From Rapana venosa (Eukaryota > Mollusca > Gastropoda > Neogastropoda > Muricidae): DNA of 64,000 nt. Location: positions 49,360,671 to 49,424,670 of the forward strand of contig CM054140.1 in NCBI GenBank assembly GCA_028751875.1. Reading direction: 5' to 3'. The stretch's first letter is position 1; each line of letters opens with the position of its first letter. Shown piece by piece: positions 10,881 to 20,861 of this stretch. Below the pieces are notes generated by a model that ran no database searches, had not been told where the DNA came from, and saw only the letters and a program-made list of their open reading frames with translations. The position numbers and the translations under genes are program-made.

Positions 10881-11040
10881 ATAATAATAATAATAATAAT
10901 AATAATATATGGAATTTATATAGCGCTGAATCCTGTAAAAACAAACAAATAAATCGAAACGCTTACACACATACACATACGCGTGCACCCACACATACAC
11001 ACGCGCGCGCACGCACGCGAGCGCACACACGCACACACGC
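10739..11040. repeat. CA, AAT and ACT microsatellites around a family I element
   Basis: (CA)-rich tract 10740-10800, (AAT)n 10805-10826, (ACT)n 10838-10880, (AAT)n 10880-10908, then (CA/CG)-rich DNA 10965-11040. A short family I element lies at 10880-10960. Confidence 0.9.
10880..10962 (-). mobile_element. Family I short element ('atatagcgct' motif), copy 1
   Basis: Plus-strand reading: (AAT)n, 'atggaatttatatagcgctg', 'aatcctgtaaaaacaaacaa', then 'aacgc'. The same block follows a trinucleotide tract at 23325, 40090 and 40921. If the trinucleotide is a retroposon tail, the elements lie on the minus strand. Identity is unknown. Confidence 0.6.
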
Positions 11041-11240
11041 AGGATTTTTCTATAGAGTTAACATCAGTATCGACTCCACTCTGCCTGAAGTCCAGATAGG
11101 ACGAGAAACCGATGTCCTGTGTACATACGCAGAAAATGGAGCACACGTTAAACCCCGTTCCACCTTTTGGAAGAGCAGGCTGTTGGAGTGTCAGTTGGAA
11201 TGGATGACTACATTTCCAAAAACCCATACACACTGGTGTC
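11041..11240 (+). mobile_element. SINE family C, degenerate 5'-truncated copy
   Basis: Retains 'gagttaacatcagtatcgac', a mutated core ('gacgagaaaccgatgtcctg'), 'cacgttaaaccccgttccac', 'tttggaagagcaggc' and 'catacacactgg'. The head and most of the tail are gone. Clearly older than the copies at 13312 and 14585. Confidence 0.75.
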
Positions 11241-11349
11241 TTTGTTTAAACAATATTCCCCAAGTAGGAATGCGGCTACCTTAATCCTGAGAAAACGGTT
11301 ACACACACAAAATCCTACCAATGGTAAACATCAGATCTCTTGCCGAGAG

Positions 11350-11410
11350 ACGAAAGTAAAAGTCATCGTCATCATCCTCATCTTCATCATCATCATTTTC
11401 ATCATCACCG

Positions 11411-11441
<31 letters not shown>

Positions 11442-11665
11442 TATAATCTTCTTCTTCATCATCATAATCTTCATCTTTATCATCTTCTTCATCATCATCA
11501 TCATCTTCTTCTTCATCATCATCATCTTCATCATAATCATCAGCATAATCTTCATCATCATCATAATCATAGTCGTCATCATCATCAGCATCATAATCTT
11601 CATCATCGGCATCATAATCTTCATCATCATAATCAGCAGCAGCAGCAGCAGCAACATCATCATCA
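11350..11665 (+). repeat. (ATC)n / (TTC)n trinucleotide tract
   Basis: About 300 bp of ATC repeats with TTC and ATA interruptions, ending in (AGC)n at 11635-11652. Every frame is open as poly-Ile, poly-His, poly-Asp or poly-Met. Not a gene. Confidence 0.96.
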
Positions 11666-11863
11666 ACAGTCCCTTGACCCAGATGATCATTGAAGGAAAA
11701 TGAAAGACGACAGCTACAGTCGACAGTTTCTTCCAAACAAGTCCGTCCATCTTCATCTTTTGCCTGCAAGCTATACCATGTCAAGGCCCGTCCAACAAAA
11801 GCTGGTCCCTAAAAACAGCCTGTGCCTATCCCGTGCAGAGTTTCCACCGAATCCTAACCTTAA

Positions 11864-12319
11864 GGCACTGGGTACCCTTTCTCGTGCGAGCTTTCAACAA
11901 ACGCTTATCTTACAACCAGATGGCCCTTTATCAATGAAGACTTTCCACCTGATCAGCGATCTAAAGATCTTCGCAATGCAGAATCTCACTCCGGCAGTCT
12001 TGATAATAATACCACATCTCCAAACAAACTACATCGCCAATTGCCCCCCACACGAGCTAGTTGCCTGGGGGAAAAAGACAATGTCGACTGGGTGCAGGAG
12101 AACAGGCACAACAAGAAAAGGCCGAGGCAATCAGGCAGCAGGGCTTTCAGCTGTGCGAGGACAAGGTCGAGGAAATATCGTGGGACACTGGACCGCTACT
12201 TAGTCGATGCAAGAGACTACATTTCCTCTTCCGCTGAGAGACTTCACCCGCTACCACTACCACTCCTTCCCCCCCTCCTTTCCTCTTGTACTGTCGTCAT
12301 GAAGAATTCGATTTTATGA
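11864..12319 (+). CDS. Unidentified open stretch, possible exon or decayed ORF
   Basis: A frame with no ATG near its 5' end stays open from the TAA at 11861-11863 to a TGA ending at 12319 (about 151 codons) through non-simple sequence. The product is hydrophilic and basic: near the middle 'EKDNVDWVQENRHNKKRPRQ', then 'RTRSRKYRGTLDRYLVDARD', and a Leu/Pro-rich end. An overlapping frame (11700-12203) is also open for 167 codons. The upstream part shows three weak repeats of about 49 bp (near 11826, 11876 and 11924). A possible splice acceptor 'ctcgtgcgag' lies at about 11881-11890. I recognise no family. It may be an exon, an old TE ORF, or chance. Confidence 0.3.
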   Translation, partial: GTGYPFSCELSTNAYLTTRWPFINEDFPPDQRSKDLRNAESHSGSLDNNTTSPNKLHRQLPPTRASCLGEKDNVDWVQENRHNKKRPRQSGSRAFSCARTRSRKYRGTLDRYLVDARDYISSSAERLHPLPLPLLPPLLSSCTVVMKNSIL

Positions 12320-12538
12320 TTAACAGTTTTGTGCTAAAAGCATGTGGTCACTGTTAAGGACTTTGGGTTGGGTTTGATTTTTCTCTTGTGGGTTTTTTGT
12401 GTGTGTATTGTTTTGGAGAGGTATGGGGGTAGGTGGAAAAAGAGTGGATTCGTGGATGTAGCTGTGCTGCCATTGTGTTTATTGTTGTTTTCAATCTTGT
12501 TATTATCGTGTGTTTTTTCTTGGCTACACGCCCGTGCG

Positions 12539-12580
<42 letters not shown>

Positions 12581-12707
12581 TAAACGATTTTTTTTTGTGA
12601 GGGCAGGATAAAAAAAAAGTTGTATAAACTTAATCTTTTACCCTCAATAAAGATTACTTTGACTTGACTTGCCTTGACACGACTTGACACCACACACACA
12701 CACACGC

Positions 12708-12738
<31 letters not shown>

Positions 12739-13182
12739 CATAAACACACACCACTTAATGTGGCCGATACCATTACTCGCTGTGTGGACATACACTGTGT
12801 GTATGTGACCACCAGAGAAGGTAGAGAGTTACAGTGGCAGACAGAAAAGCAGAAACAGACAGACAGATGGACTAACTGCCTGACTAATTAAGAAGGATTG
12901 GAAAACAAACTGTATCTAGCCGACAGGACAAATTCTAACACTGGGGAGGGGGGAGTGTAAACGCTGTTGTCACATTAACATGGGGCGATAGGGGAAAGGG
13001 AGGGGATGGGGGGGGGGGGCGATTTTCACCAAACTTCATATATCATCAAATATTAAAACGTAATAAATAACCCCCTGTTACTCGAGCTGCTGTTTATCAC
13101 TTGTTGTGGAGACTAAAACCTTCAATAGATCTTTGATGTGCTGTACAAGCCAGCATAGTCAAGTCCCATAATATTGCATTGT
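12320..13182. other. No gene seen; CA and CATA microsatellites
   Basis: Contains (CA)n 12545-12577, (CA)n and (CATA)n 12690-12745, a 'gacttgacttgccttgacac' pentamer-like tract at 12659-12690, and a G-run near 13007-13018. The remainder is unique-looking. Confidence 0.55.
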
Positions 13183-13270
13183 ATCGTATCGTATTGCATG
13201 TATTATATTGTATTGTATTGTATTGTATTGTATTGTATTGTATTGTATTGTATTGTATTGTATTGTATTG
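13183..13270 (+). repeat. (TATTG)n pentanucleotide repeat
   Basis: About 14 almost perfect TATTG units preceded by variants ('tatcgtatcg'). It is the complement of the tract at 9836-9975. Confidence 0.95.
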
Positions 13271-13311
13271 TCCCACGCGGGGATGCCGGGGGGCCTGTCA
13301 ATATGAATAGG

Positions 13312-13657
13312 GGGGACGGGATAGCCCAGTAGTTAGAGTGATGCGCTCGTGATTTGCTGACCCGGGTTCCAATCTCGATCAAGAGGATTTTCCTCTGAGT
13401 TAACGTCAGTGCCGACTCCCTTCCCCCTCCCCCTAAAAGTCCTTCGGATGAGACTATAAACCGAGGTCCCGTGTGCAAATGCATGCAGAACATCTTTCGC
13501 ACACGTTAAATCACGTTCCACTTTGCGGAAGAGTACGCCATTGTGGGCCGGTGGGAACATATGACAAAGTTTACGAAACTGCATACTCACGGGGACTGGA
13601 TGTAAAAAAAAAGCACGTGAGTGCTTATTCCATTATCCTCGAATAAAAGGATTTTTT
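13312..13657 (+). mobile_element. SINE family C, full-length
   Basis: Head with A box 'gatagcccagtagttagag' and B box 'gggttccaatctcg' (one change from the canonical ggttcgaatc), then 'agttaacgtcagtgccgact', 'cttcggatgagactataaac', body, and tail 'gtgagtgcttattccattat'. It directly abuts repeat E (13660-13950, opposite strand). Confidence 0.9.
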
Positions 13658-13950
13658 TAAAAATAGCATCCCCACTTTCTGAAAATTCCATGCTAAGAAT
13701 TCCACCTTTTCTATCCCTCTCTGTTTCTGCCTTGTTCCTTTTCTTCCTCTCTTCTCCTTCTTGTCTATATTTTCTGCCTTCTTGGTCCATTCTCCTACTT
13801 TTTTTTCCAGGAAGACTTTAAAGATAACAATTCTCTGCAATGCTGAAGTCGTATGTGCCGGGTTTGACTTGTCAGGGGCTTAACGGCAGCGCAACGCATT
13901 TTCCTCAAAATTATGACAAACACCACCACCTTCTGTGTGAGCCTTCGAAA
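13658..13950 (-). repeat. Interspersed repeat E, copy 2 (inverted)
   Basis: Complement of the order seen at 5205-5590: CT-rich 'ctcttctccttcttgtctat', 'ttgacttgtcaggggcttaa' and 'cgcattttcctcaaaat'. The palindromic 'ctgacaagtcag' is mutated here. It sits between a family C element and a family D fragment. Confidence 0.75.
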
Positions 13951-13973
13951 AAGAAGGAATATGCTACTTCTAG

Positions 13974-14065
13974 TCAAGCAGATTTCTCTGCATGAAATTC
14001 AAGCTGCTCTTCATGGGAAGAACGCGTCGCCAGAGGAGCAGCGCCACCCATTTAAACCAAATTTC
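13974..14065 (-). mobile_element. SINE family D, 3' fragment
   Basis: Matches the D tail: 'gcagatttctctgcatgaaa', 'cgtcgccagaggagcagcgc', 'cacc'. The head and core are missing (5' truncation). Confidence 0.8.
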
Positions 14066-14188
14066 CTGTCTACATGTGTATTATATTGTTGACTTCTTCA
14101 ATAATCCTGATTCACTGATGACTCACCTCTTGAACATGTCAAACCATTTACCTGCTTTTAATTCTTACCCCTTACGCTTAAGCACACA

Positions 14189-14224
<36 letters not shown>

Positions 14225-14584
14225 AGGGGGGATCTTAATACTCATGCTTTATTTGTTTGTTAATTGTTAGGGAAACCAAAATGCTAAAAATATCCCTTTT
14301 GTCGCTTTGATCCAGTGGCTGCATTAATTTTCAAGTCTTAAGCAAGCACGCCAACTTAGTGAGTTAACCTTAACTAACACTTCCTTTTAACCCCCTTGAG
14401 TAGTTAGTACATTATTGCGTTTACCTATGAACAGTTCTCGTTCTTTTCATAAATCCAGATTAGATATGAGTCTGTTTGTCCTCTCTCCTTCTTGCTCGTT
14501 TGGAGGGATAGGCGATGTGGTTGGCGTGCCGTTTGTTGGTGCTTTAGTTGTAAGTTTGAATGAAATGAGCTTTATTCATTAATA
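14066..14584. other. No gene seen
   Basis: AT-rich unique-looking sequence with one (GT)n tract at 14190-14223. No motif recognised. Confidence 0.55.
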
Positions 14585-14940
14585 AGGGGGAACGGGATAG
14601 CCTAGTGGTCAGAACATTGCGCTAGCAATCTGACGACCCGGGTTCGATTCCCGTTCAAGGGGGTATTTTCCCCTGGAGTTAACATCAGTCCAGACTCCAC
14701 TCTCTCCAAAAGTCCTTCGGATGAGACTATAAACCGAGGCCCCGTGTGCGAACGTACGCAGAACATCTTGCGCACACGTTAAATCCTGTTCCGCTTTTCG
14801 GAAGAGTAGGCCATTGTGTGCCGATGGGAACAGATGACAGAATTTACAAAACCGCATACACACGGGGAATGGATGTAAAAAAGCACATGACCGCTTATTC
14901 CATTATCCTTGATATAAAAGAATAAATAAAATAAACATAC
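14585..14940 (+). mobile_element. SINE family C, full-length and well preserved
   Basis: Intact order: 'gggatagcctagtggtcaga' A box, 'gacccgggttcgattcccg' B box, 'ggagttaacatcagtccaga', core, 'cgcttttcggaagagtaggc', 'ggggaatggatgtaaaaaag', 'ttattccattatccttgata' and an (AATA)n tail. Few differences from the consensus of the other copies suggest relatively recent activity. Confidence 0.92.
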
Positions 14941-15670
14941 AAGAATAACTAAAAATAAATAAGTCTGGAACAAGCATAACATGATGAACGTAATCAGCAG
15001 AGCAGCAAAAAAGAAGTTGCTTATGTTGTGCTCAAGTACAACAACAGTATTCTTATGGCGACGTGATGATCAATACACTGACCAAAAGAAGAACACGGGG
15101 AAAATGACCGAACAGAATAATAACAGCATTAACATGTACAGATAATGAAAGAATTGACGATTTCTCCAAAAGACATATTGAGCAAACGTTTGGAAAAAAA
15201 TTCCAGAATGCAGTGCTGTTCAATCCATCCAGATAATTAAGACATGAAAAGGTAAATGATGACAAAAGAACTAGCTAACCACAAGACAGACATATAAACA
15301 AACAAGTTTGAGAATTTTTGAAAACCCAACTTTTTAGATATAATTGGATTTGGTACAGAGATGTAGGAAATAAAACATGAACAGAAAACATAAAGGGTCA
15401 TGTATTCAAAGTTCTTGTTTCCATAATCATGGGTCGGTCACTGGATTGGAACTCAGGGGCACAAAAACTAAGGGGACAGACTAAAAGCGGAGCAAAGTGT
15501 GTCTAGTCAAGTTTTCTTTAGCTTCCAGATGGCACACTGAAAAATCAATGCATTTGCTTTTTTTTTTATCATCAAACCATCTGCCTTAGAGTGAAAACAA
15601 CTTCATCGATAACATTAATTTTAACTAATGATTACAACAACCAATAATCAAATTTTTTTTAAAAGCATTG
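14941..15670. other. No gene seen; AT-rich unique-looking DNA
   Basis: About 730 bp without microsatellites or recognisable repeats. Open frames are short and have no recognised domain. Confidence 0.5.

Positions 15671-15728
<58 letters not shown>
15671..15728 (+). repeat. (CT)n microsatellite
   Basis: About 56 bp of pure CT repeat. Confidence 0.97.
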
Positions 15729-15734
<6 letters not shown>

Positions 15735-15828
15735 GTGCATGTTTAGGCATACACACATCTACTATGTGCGTGGCGAGTGGGACAAAGGGGCTCACTGGAA
15801 GAGGGAAGTAGTAGGGTCTGTGCTTTAG

Positions 15829-16365
15829 TCATTGGGGAAGAATGTATGCACATACATTTTGGGAGCTCTCTCCAGCATTAGCCATCATTATGCCAGCTTG
15901 TGTACAGAGGAATACGTCTTTTCAACAGCCCTCTTGACGGCTCCTTGTCTCTCCCTCCCCTCCCTCCTTTATTGTCCTAGAGTGATCAAGCACAAATCAA
16001 TAAACCTTCTGACACCCTAGACCTATTCTGATTTAAATATGGCTTTGTGGCTACACCACTTTTTTAAATACTTTTTGTTGGTTAAAAAAAAAGAGAGGGA
16101 AGGTCTATGACAGCGCACAGCCATCACCAACACAGAAGAACATTTTCCCTTTTTTTCTCTCTTTTTTAAAAAGTTATTTTGTATGCTTTGCTGAAATGAA
16201 AACCAATAGAGATGGTTGGTAAAAGCCCTAAAGGGAAATGGGCGGACAACAACAGTATCTGGCTTCACTGCCACAAGTGGGGAGTCTACAGGCTACAACT
16301 CACAGTTAGGTTCAGGACTGGGCCCAAACCTTTGTTTTATTGCTTGTTGCACAGGAAGATGATTA
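15829..16365 (+). repeat. Duplicated block Y, copy 1
   Basis: Similar along its length to 22660-23300 in the same orientation. Shared landmarks: 'gtgtacagaggaatacgtct', 'tttcaacagccctcttgacg', 'gtgatcaagcacaaatcaat', 'tgctgaaatgaaaaccaa', 'gagatggttggtaaaagc', 'gggcggacaacaacagtatc' and 'cacagttagg'. This copy lacks the long CT tract present inside copy 2. Function is unknown; it could be a low-copy repeat or an old segmental duplication. Confidence 0.8.
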
Positions 16366-16439
16366 TGCATTGCAGTGAAAGCCAATTTTCTATTCTACCC
16401 CTTACTTTCAGATATTATATATCTACCAGGATTATGTAT

Positions 16440-16551
16440 GTATATAGGTAGGTAGGTATGTAGGTATGCAGGTAGATAGATAGACCACTAGATCGATAGA
16501 TCGATAGACAGACAGACAGACAGATAGATACAGACAGACAGACAGACAGAC

Positions 16552-16602
<51 letters not shown>

Positions 16603-16611
16603 CAGATAGAC

Positions 16612-16647
<36 letters not shown>

Positions 16648-16650
16648 TAG
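16440..16650 (+). repeat. (GATA)n/(GACA)n/(GGTA)n microsatellite
   Basis: Tetranucleotide block: (GGTA)n, (GATC/GATA)n, (GACA)n and then long (GATA)n from 16556 to 16645. Confidence 0.96.
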
Positions 16651-16716
16651 GACATTTTCAACGATTGTATGCCACCAATGAATTCCGTCTAAATGTAAGT
16701 CGTTCCATGGTCAATA

Positions 16717-16869
16717 AGGGCAGTGGTGGTGGTGGTGGTAGCGGCGGCGGCGGTGGTGGTGGTGGCGGTGGTGGTGGCGGTGGTGGTGGTGGTGGTGGCG
16801 GTGGTGGCGGTGGTGGTGATGGTGGTGGTGGCGGCGGTGGTGGTGGTGGTGGTATGTGTGTGTGCGTGT

Positions 16870-16911
<42 letters not shown>

Positions 16912-16912
16912 G
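16717..16912 (+). repeat. (GGT/GGC)n followed by (GT)n
   Basis: About 135 bp of GGT/GGC trinucleotides, open as poly-Gly, poly-Val or poly-Thr/Pro by frame, then about 58 bp of GT. Repeated GG runs could form two-tetrad G-quadruplexes. Confidence 0.95.
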
Positions 16913-17024
16913 GGAGGGTGTAATCAACACGTACATTCTCCCTTTTTTTTCTCAACAACATAGGAGCCGTGATGTCATAATTATCGTCTCCACCTATAGG
17001 TATTTGTAAATTTGTATTTGTATA

Positions 17025-17245
17025 CCACTGTAAGTCACGACAGATTTCTCTGCGTGAAATTCGGGCTGCTCTACCCGCCCAGGGAGAGAGCGTCGCCACA
17101 AGAGCAGCGCCACCAACTTTTTTTCCTGTCTGCATAATTATGTATTTGATTTCCTAGTAGAGTGGATTTTTTTAGCAGAATTTTGCCACGGACAACTCTT
17201 TTGTTGGCGGGGGTTCTTTATCGTGCACGAAAGTTAGTGAGCAGC
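17025..17245 (-). mobile_element. SINE family D, 3' half
   Basis: Minus-oriented D tail and body: 'agatttctctgcgtgaaatt', 'gtcgccacaagagcagcgcc', 'agaattttgccacggacaac' and 'gttctttatcgtgcacgaaa'. The core and tRNA head are absent. One insertion ('ctacccgcccaggg') lies in the normally symmetrical 'ctccccggggag' motif. Confidence 0.85.
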
Positions 17246-17650
17246 TTGCCTGTGCATCACACCCGCCATCTGGCTGTGGCAGATTTGCCATGCCAAGAGG
17301 TGAGACATCGAGTCATTACCACTCAACGGGTGGCGAAAAGTGTTGTGAACATCCTGACAAGTATCCCTTCAACACCTTGGCTGTGACGTCATCCTGTTGC
17401 CGTCATTAAAACTAATAACACTTTTAGCTCAATTACAGCACATTCACAAACAATTACTATTTTTGGATTTTTTATTTTACGCAAAGGCTAAGACAACTAT
17501 TACTTCTTCTCTTTATAAAAAAAAAGTTTGTTAAAATCAAATGTGAAGAAAATCAATTAACGTCTTTTTTAAAAAATTACACAAAAACAACTACCCTCTC
17601 TTTTCGCCTAACTACATACCTTGCCCCAAAAACGATATCAACAAGCACTA
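17246..17650. other. No gene seen; AT-rich
   Basis: Unique-looking sequence with 'tggctgtgacgtcatcctg' at 17379-17397, which includes a CRE-like tgacgtca octamer. No gene context is available to give it meaning. Confidence 0.45.
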
Positions 17651-18345
17651 AAGGCTTAACTCAACAACTAAGAGGAGTAGTCCTCCCCTGGCGATGGAGG
17701 TAGCAAAGGGGACACAAGGGGAGGGAGGGAGGGGCTACAGGGGAGGGGAGGGGACAGAGAGAGGGAGGGAGGGAGGGACGAGGAGGAGCTTTAAGTGGTT
17801 GCACTGTCAGTTTCTGCTGTTTGTACAAGACAAGACAGTGAGAAAGGCTGGCGCCATGATCTGTTTGGCCACTTGATGCAGGGAACTCTTTTCTTTTTTC
17901 CCCCCTTCAGAACAGACACTGATACACTGTCTGTCTGTATGTCTGTCTGTCTGCTTGTCTGTCTGTCCGCTTGTCTGTCTGTCTGTCTGTCTCCCTCTCT
18001 CTTCTCTGTAAGTGTGTGTGTGTGTGTGTGTGTGTGAGTAAAAGCTTTTAAAAGCTACAAACAGGAACCACGTTTGATTAACAAGGGCTAACTATATGGT
18101 AGGATGGTAAGGGGGGGGGGGGGGGGGGCAAACATCTCACCATTGGTGAGCTGTGGAGATCTGTGTGTGTGTGTAAAGTGTTTTTAAAAGCTACAAAGAA
18201 GACCCAGGTATGATTAACAAGAACTACCTAAATGGTAGTGTGGGTGGATGGAGGGAGGGGTGGGGGATGGGGGGGAGAGAAACGGTCCCATACGCAAAAA
18301 TCTCACCATTGGTTAGTCTTGGAGATCTCTAGGGATTTAATCTCT
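17650..18345 (+). repeat. Duplicated block X, copy 1, with an internal tandem duplication
   Basis: Matches 21870-22400 in the same orientation: 'aagtggttgcactgtcagtt', 'gacagtgagaaaggctggcg', 'ccatgatctgtttggccac', 'cactgatacactgtctgtct' and 'aaaagctacaaa'. The last part is itself duplicated: 'aaaagctacaaacaggaacc' to 'catctcaccattgg' (18045-18165) recurs as 'aaaagctacaaagaagaccc' to 'atctcaccattggttag' (18186-18330). The region also contains GGGA-rich, TGTC, GT and poly-G (18109-18128) tracts. Confidence 0.75.
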
Positions 18346-18814
<469 letters not shown>

Positions 18815-18922
18815 TGAGACTGTATAAGTGTTGGGTTATTATTAAGATGTATCCCTACGGGCGGGGACTGGATGTAAAAAAGCACATGAGTGCTTATTCA
18901 TTATCCTCGAAATAAAAGAATT
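18815..18922 (+). mobile_element. SINE variant C': alternative upstream part joined to the family C tail
   Basis: 'actgtataagtgttgggtta' and 'aagatgtatccctacggg' lead directly into the family C tail 'ggggactggatgtaaaaaag' ... 'attatcctcgaaataaaag'. The same upstream part and junction occur at 28466-28562 on the opposite strand, so it is a reproducible element and not a random fusion. Confidence 0.7.
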
Positions 18923-19162
18923 TTGTCATTGTCATTGTCTCTCTCTCTGGGTGTGGGTGTTGGAGTGGATGGTAAGCATGAAAGAGAGGAGGGGATCAGT
19001 GAGGGAAGGAAAAGTCTATACAACAAATACATAATTATCTGTGCACACTTCACTGTCTGTCAAAGAATATGTGCTCCTGCATTTTGTATTCACTCTGCCT
19101 AACTGTGTATGGCTTACGTTGAGGTCCAGGTACATGTTTGTTAAGACGGTTATTGCCTGATC

Positions 19163-19432
19163 ATACACGCATTCAGCGCACGTTAAAGAACACGCGGTGA
19201 CAAGAGAGTTGTCCCTGGCAAGATTCTGTAGAAAAAGGCCACTCTGAAAAGGAAACAAATACACATACATGCAGACACGGAGGAAAAAGGAAAAATAACG
19301 GGTGGCGCTACTCTTGTGGCGACGCGCTCTCCGCGGGGAGAGCAGCCTGAATTTCACACAAGAGAAATCTGCTGTGACTTTAAGTGGTATATAATACAAT
19401 ACAATGCAATACAATACAGTACAATACAGTAC
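19163..19432 (+). mobile_element. SINE family D, 5'-truncated, with (CAATA)n tail
   Basis: Begins near 'cattcagcgcacgttaaaga', then 'gagagttgtccctggcaaga', 'gtggcgctactcttgtggcg', 'agagaaatctgctgtgactt', 'taagtggtat' and a tail of 'aatacaatgcaatacaat'. The tail motif is the same pentamer seen as free tracts elsewhere, which suggests that pentamer tracts may originate as SINE tails. Confidence 0.85.
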
Positions 19433-19434
19433 AG

Positions 19435-20130
19435 ACCTGCTACCTTCTCGTCAGTTGCTGTGTGGATATTGCTGTATACACTTGCTTTGGTGCTTGGCCT
19501 TGTAAAGATAATGGTCTTGGCTTCAGGATGACTGATGGCATTGTCTATCCACCCCGCTCCTGTCTTGTGCCCTGCTTTACCATGGGGGTCTTGTGCCCTT
19601 CTTTGCCAGGGGGTCTTGTGCCCTTCTTTGCCAGGGGGTCTTGTGTCCTTCTTTGCCAGGGGGTCTTGTGCCTTTCTTTGCCAGGGGGTCAGCAGTCTCA
19701 TTGCCTAAAACGTTGCCATGGGAGTGGGGGGGTCCACTGAAAAATACATGCCTGACTCCTGCACAAGAAAGAAGGAATAAAGGACAGATTATCGAAGTTA
19801 GTATTTCTGTAAGGCCTACAAGATAGACAGGACTTCAGTAACGATGACGACTCTGTGGGTTGATGATGGTGTGTGTGGCTGCTGTGTTCATGGTTTCCGC
19901 CTCAGTTTGTAGTTCGTGGAGCAGTGAGGATGATTCTCTCGCCTCTGCCCTTAGGTTACTGAATGCAGAGCCATTCCCCTCCATTTCAAAGTGCATTCTA
20001 AGCAGAGCCATCAGTGTGAAGATGGCACCACAAGTCTTTGGGTAGGGCTCGTGAAGACGTTCAGAGTGCTGGATGTTTTGTTGTTGTTTTTTCAGCGCTA
20101 CTCTGAGAGTCTTTTGGTCCAACACTTAGG
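19435..20130 (-). pseudogene. LINE fragment: decayed RNase H domain of a non-LTR retrotransposon
   Basis: Minus-strand reading in order: 'LQTEAETMNTAATHTI' (19835-20125 frame; resembles the RNase H helix with conserved Glu), then in two adjacent frames 'CIFQW' and 'SHGNVLGNETADPLAKKG' (the W-x-P-x-H ... G-N-E-x-A-D-x-L-A-K signature), and downstream 'SHPEAKTIIFTRPSTKAS', typical of the linker after RNase H. A one-base shift separates 'FQWTP' from 'GNETAD', and a 25-bp expansion follows. It is clearly non-functional. LINE clades with RNase H (for example I-like elements) are plausible sources. Confidence 0.75.
19562..19690 (+). repeat. 25-bp minisatellite inside the RNase H remnant
   Basis: Five tandem units of 'ttgtgcccttctttgccagg' plus 'gggtc', the first slightly divergent ('gctttaccatggg'). 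The unit corresponds to the codons just after the GNETAD motif on the minus strand. The array therefore arose by expansion of coding sequence in a dead LINE; 25 is not a multiple of 3, so expansion destroyed the frame. Confidence 0.9.
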
Positions 20131-20410
20131 ATGATATACTGTAATGAGAGCGGAAGGCTTGTTCATTCTAGGCTTACATTGCAAGACGCTGATAGATTGT
20201 TTTATGGTCATGTTCAAGGACGTCCTGATGCCCTTGTTCAAGGATCCTGCTCTGGTGAGGAGAACTGCCTCCTGTTAGTCTGAAACAAATGCAAGAACCG
20301 ATTTTGTGGACAACAGTATCTACTGGCAACACAACAACTAATTCCACAAGCACACTTCAAGCATCTTAAAACTTAGAAACAGGATTAGTCTTTGTTAATA
20401 TAAGTACTAA
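20131..20410. other. No clear feature; possible further LINE remnant
   Basis: Unique-looking sequence upstream of the RNase H remnant on the minus strand. I could not identify a credible reverse transcriptase motif. Confidence 0.4.
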
Positions 20411-20463
20411 GACGAGATAGCTCAGTGGTCAGACCACCCGCTCATTTCCAAGCTAAAGCAACC
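20411..20463 (+). mobile_element. SINE family B, head-only fragment
   Basis: 'gagatagctcagtggtcaga' followed by a degenerate 'ccgctcatttccaagctaaa' and loss of similarity before the 5S-like segment. It is a 3'-truncated remnant, unusual because retroposition normally truncates the 5' end. Confidence 0.65.
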
Positions 20464-20861
20464 ACGGCCCATACTGAGCATAAAAAGTTCTTTGTTTTTG
20501 AGAGTTTACGATTATTACTCTGACAATGATTGTATAAATCATTGTCACAATTTTCTGCGTACAGAAATATTTTGGGTACATTTTGGTTGACATTTGCGGA
20601 GAATCAGGTGTAATTACCTTGGTCTTTATTTGCCAAAATAAGAACCTGGACGTCAAACTGTGTTTTTAGTTTCAAATTTTAACGTTCGTCTTGTAATAAT
20701 CCAGACTTAAAAGGGAAAATAGAGTCCCAGTAGCACAAGGAGGCTCAAGTCCTGGTGTCAGGCTGGATGAAAACCTCTAAGCTGATGATTTACCACTACC
20801 ATCCACTTAACCAGCTAAACCCTCTCAGAATCCTGGCTGTGGCATCATCACGTTCACATGG
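20464..20861. other. No gene seen
   Basis: AT-rich unique-looking sequence. No motif recognised. Confidence 0.5.

Noticed and set aside
14585..14660. tRNA-like sequences with A and B boxes as possible tRNA genes
   Set aside because: Each is the head of a repeated SINE with a conserved body and tail, and the cloverleaf stems are not maintained.
17379..17397. CRE-like tgacgtca as a promoter element
   Set aside because: An octamer is expected by chance about once per 64 kb and there is no adjacent gene.
19860..20045. Plus-strand 61-codon frame with signal-peptide-like start
   Set aside because: It is antisense to the RNase H remnant, which explains the region better.
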